This document shows positions 10,085-21,370 of a stretch of DNA of 64,000 bases, in pieces. Below the pieces are notes generated by a model. The model saw only the letters and a program-made list of their open reading frames with translations. It ran no database searches and was not told the DNA's origin. The stretch is from Timema cristinae. Its lineage: Eukaryota > Arthropoda > Insecta > Phasmatodea > Timematidae. Each line of letters opens with the position of its first letter. Position 1 is the first letter of the stretch. Made by a program: the position numbers and the translations under genes. The stretch lies in contig JBCFYV010000100.1 in the NCBI GenBank assembly GCA_039000515.1, positions 50,310,587 to 50,374,586 of the forward strand, written 5' to 3'.

Positions 10085-10625
10085 AACATCCTGTTCAGCT
10101 TCTCCAAGATCTCAGGCCACTATGCGCTGTCGAAACCAGCAATGTCCAGGTAGATGGCGAGCACGTACCGGCTCTCGCCCTCGTTGACGTTTCGAAGGAC
10201 CCTCTCCAGTGTGTCCACCGTTCCTCTTCCCGGTCGAAACCTATACTGCTTATAATCAAGAACACCATATACCTGAATGTAGCTCCAAAGCCTTGAAGCT
10301 AGAAGCTTATCCATGACCTTAGCCAGGACGTTGAGCAAAGTCAACGGCAGGTAAGACTTCTGGTCCCAATCCTGAGACTTCAGCAGGATCATCAGCTCTC
10401 CGGCCTTCCACGAGTCGGGAAAACGACCCTTTATCATCATCTGGTTGGCTATCGCCAGCAGATCCTCGGAGATGCAACTCCAAGACTTCTTCACTATCTC
10501 AACAGATAATAAATCAAAACCAGGGGCCTTATTGTTACGGCCAAATCTGACTGCATCGTGTAGCTCTTCCTTCGTGAACAGAGGAACGTCATTTCCAGCG
10601 TAATCCTCCATCACTTCCGCTCTCA
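10085..10625 (-). pseudogene. R1-clade LINE reverse transcriptase, catalytic core deleted
   Basis: The minus strand encodes about 165 continuous residues of RT fingers/palm. It begins FTKEELHDAVRFGRNNKAPG, continues SWKAGELMILLKSQ and YLPLTLLNVLAKVMDKLLAS, then YKQYRFRPGRGTVDTLERV and YVLAIYLDIAGFDSA. The last block is RT motif A, which in the R1 clade reads like D-I-x-G-A-F-D followed by WWP; here it is damaged and followed by a stop. A short WPEILEKL-like remnant follows. The segment with the Y/F-A-DD catalytic motif is missing, and the next recognisable residues (AWHAMVTVF) belong well downstream. It therefore cannot encode an active polymerase. Confidence 0.88.
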
Positions 10626-11026
10626 GGGCCCAATGTATCTCCGTGTCCCTTGTGGGGTCACCGTCTGACCCCTGAACCTTAACACTGTTCTAGCAGTGTC
10701 AGCGGCATCATCTGTAACAAGACTATCAACTCTCAGCCTAGCCACAACCTGAGCCTGTCGTGCCTTATCCATCGCGAGCCTTTAAACCAAGCCTCACGGG
10801 TACTGGTTACCTGTGGTGGAGACGAACCCTCTCCAACAATCCTCCTTGGTCCTCCTCACCGACCACACGTAGTCATTCCTCACCCTGGCGTGGGCAAGAC
10901 CCACCTCCTCGCTGTCCTGTCTCCTGCGCACACGGACGACCTCCTTCCTTTTTCTCTCCAGATTCCACCAGTTGGCCCTCTTCTCCTGTCTTCTCGCTTG
11001 TGGAATCAAGCGGTCACACGCTCTCC
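10626..11026 (-). pseudogene. R1-clade LINE, endonuclease-RT linker
   Basis: Minus-strand frames here contain Arg-rich segments typical of the linker between endonuclease and RT (RRACDRLIPQARRQEKRANW, RTKEDCWRGFVS). The reading frame shifts more than once. Placement between EN and RT on the same strand supports the assignment. Confidence 0.7.
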
Positions 11027-11519
11027 TCATGGCCTGGGTAAGGACCCCGACCCTTCCATGGATGTCGTCCATGGGCTACAGGTTCCACATCTTAACCTCC
11101 AATTCCCACCGGTACTTCCTCCAATCCGCACGGGACACGTAATACCTCGTCCTGGGCCCCACTGTCGCTGGATTTTCTCTCCCTTCACATCCCATCTCGA
11201 AGAGAATGAGATTGGGATCGCTGCTCGTATCATCTGAAATCTCCAATTTCTGACTAGTATCCCCACCCCCTTTGATGCTAGAGTCACACCAATGTTCGTC
11301 CCACGACCTACGGGTCCCACGAAGGGTGAGTTCAGAGGCCTCATTGATGACAATGAGGTCCATCTCGGCGATAAATTCTTCTACCGCGTCACCCCTGTCA
11401 TCCGTATCGGCACTGTACCACAGCACCGACTTGGCGTTGGCGTTCGCCGAAATGATTCCCTTCTTCCGCCTCATTATCTGGAGCACAATCCGAAGATGAG
11501 CATTGTGCAGATCGATGGA
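11027..11519 (-). pseudogene. R1-clade LINE, endonuclease C-terminal half
   Basis: The minus strand encodes the second half of an apurinic/apyrimidinic-type (EEP) endonuclease: 'ANAKSVLWYSADTDDRGDAV', 'EEFIAEMDLIVINEASELT', then in another frame 'GTNIGVTLASKGVGILVRNW', then 'SDDTSSDPNLILFEMGCEG'. In active enzymes the last block carries the SDH catalytic pair; here it reads SDPN. The N-terminal 100 or so residues are missing. The upstream junction lies at about 11510-11640, where ORF1 sequence begins. Confidence 0.82.
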
Positions 11520-11639
11520 TTATTTAGGTCTGAAATAACAAGACAGAACAAAACACAACCAACCCCTATCTGTAACCTGAACACAGGTACAGTAGTAATT
11601 GGAGATATGGCTAAAGAACAGAACACCATACGCAGCCTT

Positions 11640-12500
11640 GGCGATATAGCTTACACTCCAAAGCTGGCCCTCCATTCTCGGGTAGACCATCCTGCCCCTC
11701 CCCAAGCTGGGACGACTTCGTCCCGGGAATAGGACTCTTGAATAGCATCCTTCGTCTCCACGAGAACTCCACCCTTGCCGATCTTGTGGACGTTCCGGAT
11801 CTTTAACCCAGACACTCCCGGTCGATGGCACTCAGGAGGTTCTCCTTAGTCTGCTGGCCGGTATGCGTAAACGTCCTGTATTCCGGAAAGAACAGAATGG
11901 CCTTCGGCCTCTCCGTTATCGTCCCAATCTTCCCGTTCAGTTTGGGCGTCCTAGGTGGGTAAAAGGCCCAGCCTCTCGCAGCTTCACGGCTTAGCTGACC
12001 CCGGTCACTCGTCTGTATGTCCATCAGCACTCCACCTGAAACTCTAGAAGCAGTAGCAGCCCCACATCCTCATCTCTTCTCGACCCTGCAGCCATCCCTT
12101 CAGAAAGGCCACCTCCTCCAAGAGATCCTCCAGGTATCCTACAATAATGTCGATGTTCACTGCCAACACCTCAGCCTGGGCAATGGTGACCGTCCTCTTC
12201 CCCTTTACGAAGCTGTTGATCAGTCTCTCCAAGTCAGACAGGCTCTCCTGGCCCCTGGTCCCCGCTGACGCCTCACCGACCTTCCGTCTGGAGGTAGTCT
12301 CCATGACTTCGTCATCACTCAGTGCCCTCTTCCTGACGTCCTTAGGCTTCTCCACAGGCATCACCGGTGGCGATCCCGGAGTTCCAGGGATGAAGGTCAG
12401 CGGCCAAGGTCAAGCCTCCCAGTCAACCCCCGCAGGGCCGTCCATCCCTCCAGAGGGTCCTAGGAGTCTTCGACGACTTCGAAAAACTCATCCTCAAGCG
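11640..12500 (-). pseudogene. R1-clade LINE ORF1 (gag-like), broken
   Basis: The minus strand begins near 12364 with an acidic/basic N-terminus followed by a Leu-rich helical stretch (VNIDIIVGYLEDLLEEVAFL). It continues in other frames with AILFFPEYRTFTHTGQQTKE, SAIDRECLG, and the GKGGVLVET block (about 11755-11790) typical of R1-type ORF1 nucleic-acid-binding proteins. The C-terminal CCHC zinc knuckles expected in this family are absent, apparently lost with the start of the endonuclease in one internal deletion. Several frame changes occur. Confidence 0.75.
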
Positions 12501-12545
12501 TGTGGAAACTCAGCATAAACTGACAACAAAGAATAGGGAATCGGA

Positions 12546-13791
12546 TCAACAACAAAGTAGAGTTCAATTAAAAAGAATGAAATCAGAAATAAATTTCACT
12601 AACAATCAGAGCCCCAACCAATAACAACGGAAATTAAAATCAACACCAAATATAAAAAATTAACAGATCTATGCCCAAGAATGATCAATTAAAAGTTGAA
12701 CCAATCACAGAAGAAAGTTAAGTCCAAAAATATTTTTAAAAAAACTATGAAATCGCGGAAAATAATCACTCCATTAACACAATTTCTTCGCTATTACCTA
12801 CCTACCAGTATTCTACACCTTTTATTTAAGTAACAAAAACCACTAAAACCAACAGGAAAATAAATATAAGCTAATTTGTACCAGAGGTGGCTGGAACAGA
12901 AAAAGTCCAACAAGACACAAAACCTGACTTATTTCAAAAAGACACAAAACCTGACTTATTTAAAAAAAATAATCAACTGATTAAAAAAAAGATCCTACTT
13001 ATAAACCCTCCCAATACTTATCTACAGCTTTTACTTAGATACTAAAAACCTCTAAACACAATAACAGAATCAATATAAGCCAATTTGTCAATCAGGTGAA
13101 CAAAAAATACCGCCAGACAGATGAGTCCAACAAATATAGAAATTGATATAACTCTTTCAAATTTGCAAATACCAAGCTAAAACTTCACACAAACCTTCCT
13201 AACGAACTTAGAAACACAAGAACCCCTCAACTAAGTCTTGTATTACCACCCTAAAGGAAAACTTCAAGATCACAATATTAGCCAATTACTCTTATTCTTA
13301 AGAAAGAGTTTTATCAAAAAAGTCCCTAATAAACACTTAGCCAAATTTGTATACGACCAAGACTAAATGCTGAACTGACTATTGACACCAAAATTTAACC
13401 GTAAATAAGCACTCAAAGGTTTTAAATTTGACTTAGAAAAAACAACTTACTCAGCAAGTCCAACTCGAACACAAAAACCTAATTAATTAACTTAATTCAC
13501 AATTCTAAGCACTCCTAATCGCACAACACTATTTATTATAGGGTGAGGCCCCTCTAAAAGAAAAAATTAACACTAAAATCATAAACAATATAACTCGACG
13601 TTTACACTTTAGGGAAATTCAAAATGGCGGGGTTCACCCAAATACATTTTAAGTTCTAAAATATGCTATTTATTCGGCCATATGGGCATGAATCAACTCA
13701 AAAATACTATCACAAACTAATTAAACCCTTATGAACACAATAAAAAAAGATTAGCGCCCAATTAAGCTTATTTCTCACTAAAATCACAGTC
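12546..13791. other. A-rich unannotated stretch with internal duplication
   Basis: Very A-rich on the plus strand. Two related segments (about 12800-12890 and 13015-13110) share 'AATATAAGCYAATTTGT' and a 'CTTTTAYTTAGATACTAAAAACC'-like block, suggesting an old ~215-bp tandem duplication. A 16-20-bp direct repeat around 'ACACAAAACCTGACTTATTT' lies at 12917-12960. It may be 5' flank or 5' UTR of the LINE; not resolved. Confidence 0.35.
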
Positions 13792-14190
13792 ACTCAACTT
13801 GACCAATGAAATTACTGACTTTTCCCCTGATTTTCCCTGATCATTTCCTAAAATTCCCGACTCAAAAGTATAGTTTTAATTAATCTTTTTTTATATAAAT
13901 AATGATAAATAGCATGTATATTTAATTTTTTTAAATTATTTGGACTTAAATAGTTTACTAGGAATTAGAAATATATAACATAATTATATTGCACAGTTAC
14001 AAAAAAAAAGTTTGAATCCCTTTGTAATTTACTGATTTAATAATAATTATTTTTCATATTTTGAGTAAAACAGCATTTTCCCAAATTTGTTTTGTACTTT
14101 ACCAAATTACTGACTTATTCCCGTTTTTTTCCCCCGACCACTTCAAATTAATTCTCGGCTAGTTTTAGTTTTCCCAGATGGTAGACGACA
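13792..14190 (-). mobile_element. hAT-like MITE3, copy 1 (degenerate)
   Basis: Matches, in inverse orientation, the element at 36.2 kb. Shared blocks are CTCAACTTGACCAATGAAAT, 'GATTTTCCCTGATCATTTCC', 'TTTGAGTAAAACAGCATTTTC' and a terminal GGTAGAC(G)ACA. Non-coding. Confidence 0.7.
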
Positions 14191-14639
14191 CATTGTCACT
14201 ATTATCATTCCCTCATCTCATCGGGACATGAAAAGAGTAAGCGCGAATTTAAGGTGGCACGTGCCCCCACTTAAGTAGAATATTAGATAAATTTTTTTAG
14301 TCTAATGGAAGTGAAGGGTGAGGGCTGTGGCGGCGACCAATGAGATTTTTATTTTGCATCTTATTGCTAGATTGTGGGAGAGTAGGGGTGGGCACTGGGC
14401 ACTGGGCAAGGCAATTGGCAAAAATGACGTGTGTTAAGGTAAAAGATGCCTACCAGCGCACGAAACTGCTCCTCCATTCAATATATCTGTGCTCCTCCCC
14501 CCCCCACCCCTTTTACAATTTCTAAATTCGTGCTTGGAAAAGAGCCTCTAGAAAAAAGGTTATACTAACTATTAGTATATTCAGGCATTCCCTGGGCAAC
14601 GGTACATTACTACTGGCTAATATTTCTGCCAATTTGAAC
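14191..14639. other. Unannotated stretch
   Basis: A 61-codon frame at 14340-14525 has no recognised family. Poly-C at about 14497-14508. Confidence 0.35.
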
Positions 14640-14914
14640 TACAGATTGATTATTTTATTTAGCACCACGTCTTTAATTCCCATTCGGGTAATACGCTGAA
14701 TTACTAATTAAGCTAATGTGTTAGGAATTGGTAAGGTTGAATTTAGAGGAAGTGAACCCGCATTTGCGTGGAGTGGAAGAACATTTATGAGAAAAACCCT
14801 CCAGTTCACCCGACCAATATTCAAACCTCTACTTCTCCAACCTCGGCAGTCTAGCTCGACACGGAACTAGCGCGTTAACTACGCCACTGACCGAGACGGG
14901 TTATACAGATTGAT
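14640..14914 (-). mobile_element. SINE A (A2) copy with 11-bp TSD
   Basis: Minus-strand copy (14651-14903) flanked by TACAGATTGAT (14640-14650 and 14904-14914). The A2 head side reads 'TCTAGCTCGACACGGAACTAG' on the plus strand. Tail near the left end after an ATTTT stretch. Confidence 0.92.
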
Positions 14915-15793
14915 GTATCTCAGTCGCGCCATTATTGTTATTATGGTACTCTTGAGATTCACATTCACGCGACCTTGCAGGACCAAAACGTCCCTTTAAA
15001 GAAAGAGATCCATCCCATCAGTAGCAGATACCGGACGGATCTTGTATGACATCTAAACACACGATTGTTTATGGCTTAAATCCCCCCCCCCCCCTGAAAT
15101 CCCCCACCCCAAAAAAAAGGAAGATAATCTTGGCCATGAGATTGTCGGGAGTTTTTCAGTCGGTGATCCTTGTCTGTGGGTATTATCCCATTCGAGTCTC
15201 GTGACGAACAAATGACTGTAATTATCTTGATATTGAAACCGTGAGTTTGTTGTGATAAATTGCCCGCTCAGAATTGATTCGTAGTTGAAGAGTGAGTGGA
15301 TTAAGTGTCGCTTAAGGTTGTGCTAGGCTACCACGGAGAGCACCGAGACGCGTTGTAATACGTTTAGAAATCCCGGATTATTAATTATAAAGTGGTTTGA
15401 TTTTTTTTAATTATGTTTTCACCAAAATGTAGACAAGAGTTATAATCAATTAAAAAGGTATGAGTTAATTTTTTTAAATGTAATAGCTTACATTAGACCC
15501 TATAAAACAATCCCAAATTTTCTTAAAATATTCTGTTGTGACCCATCAAACAAAGGATGACTTTATTTGATAGAAGGATGATAAATATAGTTTTATAACC
15601 TTTTGCTTTAATCCAAGAAGTATAAATTTTCGAGTAAAGCGTGTGTTTGTTTTTTAATTAAAAATAAAAATTTAAATTTTTAAACGGGTCAGAAGCCTGC
15701 TTATAGTTTTCGCCTACATTTTGTAAAGAACAGTATTCAAAAATATCAAACAACTTCTCAACTATCGCTGGATTTGTAAACTTCTGCTACTCC
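14915..15793. other. Unannotated stretch
   Basis: Mixed composition with a poly-C run (about 15083-15096). No gene or repeat relationship seen. Confidence 0.4.
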
Positions 15794-16911
15794 CAGATAA
15801 CACCTAGCTTAGGTAGGTAATACAGCTTGAACCAGACGTCTTAAGAGCCCGTCTCACCCCACAGATAACACCTAACTTAGGTAGGTAATACAGCTTGAAC
15901 CAGACGTCTTAAGAGCCCGTCTCACCCCACAGATAACATCTAATTTAGGTAGGTAATACAGTTTGAACCAGACGTCTTAAGAGCTCGTCTCACCCCCCAG
16001 ATAACACTTAACTTATGTAGGTAATACAGCTAGAACCAAACGTCTTAAGAGCTCGTCTCACCCCACAGATAACACCTAACTTAGGTAGGTAATACAGCTA
16101 GAACCAGACGTCTTAAGAGCCCGTCTCACCCCACAGATAACACCTAACTTAGGTAGTTAATACAGCTAGAACCAGACGTCTTAAGAGCCCGTCTCACCCC
16201 ACAGATAACACCTAACTTAGGTAGATAATATAGCTAGAACCAGACGTCTTAAGAGCCCGTCTCACCCCACAGATAACACCTAACTTAGGTAGGTAATACA
16301 GCTAGAACCCGACGTCTTAAGAGCCCGTCTCACCCCACAGATAACACCTAACTTAGGTAGGTAATACAGCTAGAACCAGACGTCTTAAGAGCTCGTCTCA
16401 CCCCACAGATAACACCTAACTTAGGTAGGTAATACAGCTAGAACCAGACGTCTTAAGAGCCCGTCTCACCCCACAGATAACACCTAACTTAGGTAGATAA
16501 TACAGATAGAACCAGACGTCTTAAGAGCCCGTCTCACCCCACAGATAACACCTAACTTAGGTAGGTAATACAGCTAGAACCAGACGTCTTAAGAGCCCGT
16601 CTCACCCCACAGATAACAACTAACTTAGGTAGGTAATACAGCTAGAACCAGACGTCTTAAGAGCTCGTCTCGCCCCACAGATAACACCTAACTTAGGTAG
16701 GTAATACAGCTAGAACCAGACGTCTTAAGAGCCCGTCTCACCCCACAGATACCACCTAACTTAGGTAGGTAATACAGCTAGAACCAGACGTCTTAAGAGC
16801 CCGTCTCATCCCACAGATAACACCTAGCTTAGGCAGGTAATACAGCTAGAACCAGACATCTTAAGAGCCCGTCTCACCCCACAGATACCACCTAACTTAG
16901 GTAGGTAATAC
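15794..16911. repeat. 68-bp satellite array
   Basis: About 16 direct units of 68 bp, e.g. successive starts of CAGATAACAC at 15794, 15862 and 15930. Units contain 'ACCTAACTTAGGTAGGTAAT' and 'GACGTCTTAAGAGCCCGTCT'. Very high identity, with scattered single substitutions (CCC/CTC, AGCTTG/AGCTAG). Each unit contains one TTAA inside CTTAAG. Related single or double monomers lie at 18671-18790 and 39622-39700. Confidence 0.95.
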
Positions 16912-17266
16912 AGCTCATACCAGAAGTCGCATCGTGGTGTATTAGTTGATCATATTATGCATTTAAAAAACAAAAGTATACTTGACACCAGTGAAACCAT
17001 TTAACCGTATTTAAAATGAGTAGTAAGAAATAATGGTACTTTTTTTCTCATATGTTTTATTTTAGTTTGTAACAAATTTTATAATATAATTCATCAATAA
17101 TCCCTTACATGATTAATTTTTATAAAAACAAAGATACTTTTAAAAAAAACCTCTACATTGAAAAGTTACTATTGGAATCAACACTTGTTTATTTAATTGA
17201 GAAATTCAACGTACCCAATCTAAGCAAGCTGATAATACCATCACATGACCTACAAACTAAGTCAAT
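16912..17266. other. AT-rich unannotated stretch
   Basis: No gene or repeat recognised. Confidence 0.4.
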
Positions 17267-17411
17267 TCTAAATTAAGGTGGCATGCCAGGCCACCACCGT
17301 GGTTCGGATTCCACGTTAAACTGTAGGTCCTTCATTTTCATCTCACAATCACCCTACCATTACACATTAGCGTAAGTGCGTATAACCCGAACGGGTAGTA
17401 AGACGCGGTGC

Positions 17412-17451
<40 letters not shown>

Positions 17452-17461
17452 CTAAATTAAG
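17267..17461 (+). mobile_element. SINE B copy, 5'-truncated, with TSD
   Basis: The 3' 60% of SINE B (17278-17450) with a long TAA tail, flanked by TCTAAATTAAG (17267-17277 and 17451-17461). The truncated 5' end with an intact TSD indicates incomplete reverse transcription during target-primed insertion. Confidence 0.93.
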
Positions 17462-17650
17462 CACAGCCTTAAGGCTGTTAATCAGTCACTTTGGAAGGAG
17501 AAGCCAAATTTTACTTATGAACATTTTTATGTCATCTAAAAAATCGAACCCAAGACCTTTTGGTTCAGTAGAAAGACGCGCCAGTGACAGAGCCGAAGGC
17601 TTTAGACTAAAACTGATAAAAAGTATGAAATAGGAAATGTAATTTTTATA

Positions 17651-17906
17651 GCACCACGATTACTACCCGTTCGGATTATACTCTTATGTAGGCCTACTAA
17701 TTACTCCAATGTGTTAATGTTGAGGAAGGTTGAATTTAGAGGAATTGTACCTGAACTTAGTGGGAGGGAGAGAGAAAAATCATTAAGGGAAAAAAAAAAA
17801 CGCCCCTAGTACACCCAACCGGGATCAAACCCCAATCTCCCTGTCATCGACAATCTAGTCTTTTGCTAAAGTGGCGCCATAGACCATGCGGCCACCGAAG
17901 CGGGTT
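17651..17906 (-). mobile_element. SINE A (A1) copy
   Basis: Minus-strand copy with head 'ACCATGCGGCCACCGAAGCG' at its right end, degenerate B-box and tail at the left. Possible diverged TSD (GAAATGTAAT against GAAAATATAAT). Confidence 0.88.
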
Positions 17907-18670
17907 GAAAATATAATTAAACTGATCGGTAGCCATAAAGGCCTTATTACCAAACTAAAAAAACAGTCATCCAAATCGTCTGGTACGATCATACAAATGT
18001 AATTTGATAATAGGGAGATTTACCATATAAACACGACCACAGACCGATGTAATTGGTAATTGATGTCCAATTACAAGGACGGAGCAATATAACGATAATC
18101 GTTCTTCTGGCCTGAAACCAGGATGTGAGCTAGCCGCTACGTAAAAGAAGAGAAAAATTTGATTTAAAGAGAGAGAGCGAATATAAATAATTAATAGGTA
18201 ATCGAAGACAAGAATACAATTACCGGCGTCTTTTGTCATTAGAACCATCAACGAGTGAAAAAGCAACAAGACTTGAAGTCTGTAATCATTTTAGCCATTT
18301 GAAGCGTGCGTGGGGCATTATTATTGTTGTGCCTGACATGATTGACACCCGTGGTCGCAATCATTAGGGATACCTGGCAGTATGATGTCTTTATTCTGTT
18401 TCAACAGTTCATCGAGAGATCGTATCACTTCCGATAAAACGTAGACACAAGATCACGCTCTAACGGAAAAGTGCATCAAATTATAGCTGTCTGCATTCTT
18501 AAAATGAGAAATTTAAATCAGGTTGGTAGCCGTTTTTAATAATTATTTTTTAATTATATGTGTTTTTTTTTAAATATAGTAAAAGTGTTTCACTGATCAC
18601 TTTTGCCCCTTTTCTAAACCTTTAAAGTAAATTAGAGAAAATCAAAGAAAAATGCAAGTCATGTTTCGAG
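17907..18670. other. Unannotated stretch
   Basis: A 100-codon minus-strand frame (17967-18269) is Leu/Ser/Tyr-rich, has no recognised family and is probably chance. Confidence 0.35.
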
Positions 18671-18786
18671 CTGTACTACCTACCCAAGTTAGGTGTTATC
18701 TGTGGGTGAGACGAGCTCTTAAGACGTCTGGTTCTAGCTGTATTACTTGAATAAGTTAGGTGTTATCTGTGGGGTGAAACGGACTC
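18671..18786 (-). repeat. Two monomers of the 68-bp satellite, inverted
   Basis: The reverse complement of the 15.8-kb unit occurs about 1.7 times ('AAGTTAGGTGTTATCTGTGG' twice, 'CTCTTAAGACGTCTGGTTCT'). It ends exactly where a TTAA and the next MITE-like sequence begin. Confidence 0.85.
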
Positions 18787-19140
18787 TTAAGGGCACCACC
18801 TTCGTGAAAGGTATCATCCCCACACTGCTGTATTTCTTATAGAAATGGCGGTTCTGTAGCTTCAAAAACTCTAAAATCAATTCTCGATTATAATAGCATT
18901 TCCTTTTTTTGGGATATTTCTAAATTGAAGGTGGGATAAAAGGAAAAGTGGGTTTATGTCCTTATTGTTATGGTTTTTATAACAAAAAAACCTGTTTAGC
19001 AGAAATAAATAAAATATTGCTTCAGTATTTACCTTTGGTTTAACTTTCTACACACAGTATCGTCAACAGCAGTTCTTGAATATTTGTAATGAGCATAGTG
19101 GAATTTTAACATAAATATTCAAATGAAAAGAAAAACTCCC
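18787..19140. mobile_element. TTAA MITE1-like element, truncated right side
   Basis: TTAA at 18787-18790, then GGGCACCACCT. It shares 'GCTGTATTTCTTATAGAAAT' and 'GGCGGTTCT' with the start of the 39.08-kb copy, and a MITE1-type right portion ('TATTGCTTCAGTA', 'CTTGAATATTTGTAATGAGC'). The right terminus was not found. Confidence 0.6.
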
Positions 19141-19161
19141 TGGTCAAATTACCCGATTCCA

Positions 19162-19436
19162 ATGACAGATGCTTTTTTTTTTACCTTTGCGTCTTACTAC
19201 CCGTTCGGTTTATACGCTTATGTACTAATTGTGCTCAAAGTTTTTATAGATTAGGAAGGTTATATTAATATAAAGTGTACCCGCATTTGCGTGGAGGCAG
19301 AGTGGAAAACCATTTTAGGAAACCACCCTCAGTACATCGTACCGAGATTCGAACCTCGATCTCCCCGTAATCGGCAGTCTAATCTAATGCGAGAGTAGAG
19401 TCTTAGACCATGCGGTCAATGAAGTGGATGACAGAT
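19162..19436 (-). mobile_element. SINE A (A1) copy with 9-bp TSD
   Basis: Minus-strand copy (19171-19427) flanked by ATGACAGAT (19162-19170 and 19428-19436). B-box 'GAGATTCGAACCTCG' on the plus strand. Forms a head-to-head pair with the next copy. Confidence 0.92.
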
Positions 19437-19691
19437 CCTTCGGTGGCCACATAGTCTAAAGCGCTACTCTCGCAGTAGATTATACTGCCAATGACGGGGA
19501 GATCGAGTTTCGAATCTCAATCGGGTGTTCTGTGAGTGGTTTCTCCAAAATGGTTTCCAGTTTTATTCCAAGCAAATACGTGTACACTTGCTCTAAATTA
19601 AAACTTTCTCATCCCTGAAACTATTAGAGTAGTTAGAACATAAGCGTAAAAACCAAACGGGTAGTAAAACGCGGTTCTAAAAAAAAAAGAA
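19437..19691 (+). mobile_element. SINE A (A1) copy, head-to-head partner
   Basis: Plus-strand copy beginning just after the previous SINE: head 'GGTGGCCACATAGTCTAAAG', B-box 'GAGTTTCGAATCTCAATCGG', tail 'CAAACGGGTAGTAAAACGCG' and a poly-A end. Together with the preceding copy it makes an imperfect ~240-bp inverted repeat. Confidence 0.9.
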
Positions 19692-20332
19692 GATGAAAAC
19701 CAAAATAACGTGGATCACTCATGAGGGAAGAAAAAACAAAACCGTAAAAAAAATGTTCTGACAGGATCTTCACTTGATTACACTGAAAACCAGTATTTTT
19801 ATTTTATGTGGGTTTTTAACGCATATATAAAAGTCTCATTCCACGTGCTTATGATTTCCATAAAAGGAATTGCACTTCACTAACTATTTACATATATTAT
19901 AATATTGTCAAAAAGTTTGGATTATGAGGTTGAGGTGGGAGCAATATGAGATGTTTGTTACGCTTCCGACCTCATCCGCTCCCCTCAAACCCCTCCACCT
20001 CCCCCCCCCCCCCCCCCGCCCCACACACACAAAAAAGATGTACTGTGAGAGACAATGTTACTGCAGTACTAACGACTTCGCATTTCCCCAAAGATGCGTA
20101 TACTTCATTCATGACCTAAGTTTACTTGGATGACAGCTTAAAAAGTTACTAGAAATAGTCCCTAATATATCCCTACGCCAACAGCCGACATCTATCACTT
20201 TGTATCACTGTAATGAAAACAGATGGTAATATATGAATGTGATAGTTAACCAAAGTAATTCAGGCCAATACTATTTATATATTTATTTGAGGTCGGGCAA
20301 AAAGTTTATTTATAGTTTTAATCCACTTTAAA
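19692..20332. other. Unannotated stretch
   Basis: Poly-C then CACACA at about 19998-20030. No credible gene. Confidence 0.4.
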
Positions 20333-20712
20333 AATATATTCACAGCACTTCCACAAAAACTTCTAACGAACATAACTTCAAAATTGCGACTAACGAATCT
20401 AAACCATATGCTTGAACATAACGGTAAACAAGTTTTTTACAATGATGCAGACACGCAGTTAATGAAAATATTTTATTCAGTTAAATATTTCAAAATATGA
20501 TAAAATAATCATAAATAATGTATTATATATTTATATCACTTTCACAAAAGGTCTAACGAACATAGCTTCAAAATGGCGACCAACAATTTAAACCATGTGA
20601 TTGAACGTGACGGAAACAAGTTTTTTTACAATGATGCACCCACGTAGTGGAGAAAAATATTTTTTCAGTTAAATATTTCGAAATACGATAAAATAATTAT
20701 AAATAATGTATT
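20333..20712. repeat. ~190-bp tandem duplication
   Basis: Two adjacent diverged copies (about 20333-20520 and 20521-20712). Shared blocks are 'CTAACGAACATARCTTCAAAA', 'TTTTTTACAATGATGCA' and 'AAATAATGTATTATATATTT'. Roughly 85% alike by eye. Non-coding. Confidence 0.8.
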
Positions 20713-20871
20713 ATATATTTTTTAAATGACAAGTATTTTCTCTTTTCCAAGTAAATACGATGCCTGTATTAAAATATATTGATATGTGCATTATATTGCA
20801 CAAAATCAGTAACGTTCCAAAACGAAGAATAAGTACCTTTAAATATGTTTAAAATATTGTTTCGAGTTGGA

Positions 20872-20992
20872 TAAAAAGAAAATGCGGGTTCATTTCCCCT
20901 ATATTCAACCTTCCCAATTCCTAATCCATTAGCGTGATTAGTACTTAAAGCGTATAACCCGAACGGGTAGTAAGACGCGGTAATAATAATAA
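20872..20992 (+). mobile_element. SINE A copy, 5'-truncated
   Basis: Only the body end and tail remain ('AATGCGGGTTCATTTCCCCT' through ACCCGAACGGGTAGTAAGAC), followed by a short AAT tail. Confidence 0.88.
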
Positions 20993-21149
20993 TTAACACT
21001 AAGGAAAGATGTTTTAAGTTTTATCAGAAGTCAGTGTTTTCTTTTATGTCACCTACACGTGGACGATATTTAATGTTGTATTAATGCAACAAAAGCTTTC
21101 CGCTAGAAAATTATTATAAATACTTACACGGAATTATTTTTATTATTGT

Positions 21150-21370
21150 TTTAAAAATAATAGTTTTCTGTGCTTTTAAGTAAAAATTTAAGCTACACTA
21201 TCATCGACTATGGAAGTAAACTTTTTAAGAGGATTGACCAAATAAAACGTAAAATGATTACGGAGACAAAGTGGAAGGGGAAAAAAAAGGGACTAAGAAG
21301 ACGACGAATGCAATTGTTGGATGAAGTCAAACAAGGTAAGAATATGAAGTTTCAGGATTTTTTTTTTTAA
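21150..21370 (+). pseudogene. Possible LINE C-terminal relic
   Basis: A 66-codon frame contains KGKKKGLRRRRMQLLDEVKQ, resembling the Gly/Arg-rich 'GR-R-Q-LDD' block near the C-terminus of many LINE ORF2 proteins. Too short and degenerate to assign a clade; it could be chance. Confidence 0.35.

Noticed and set aside
15794..16911. CRISPR-like array of 68-bp repeats
   Set aside because: The whole 68 bp is conserved unit to unit; there are no spacers.
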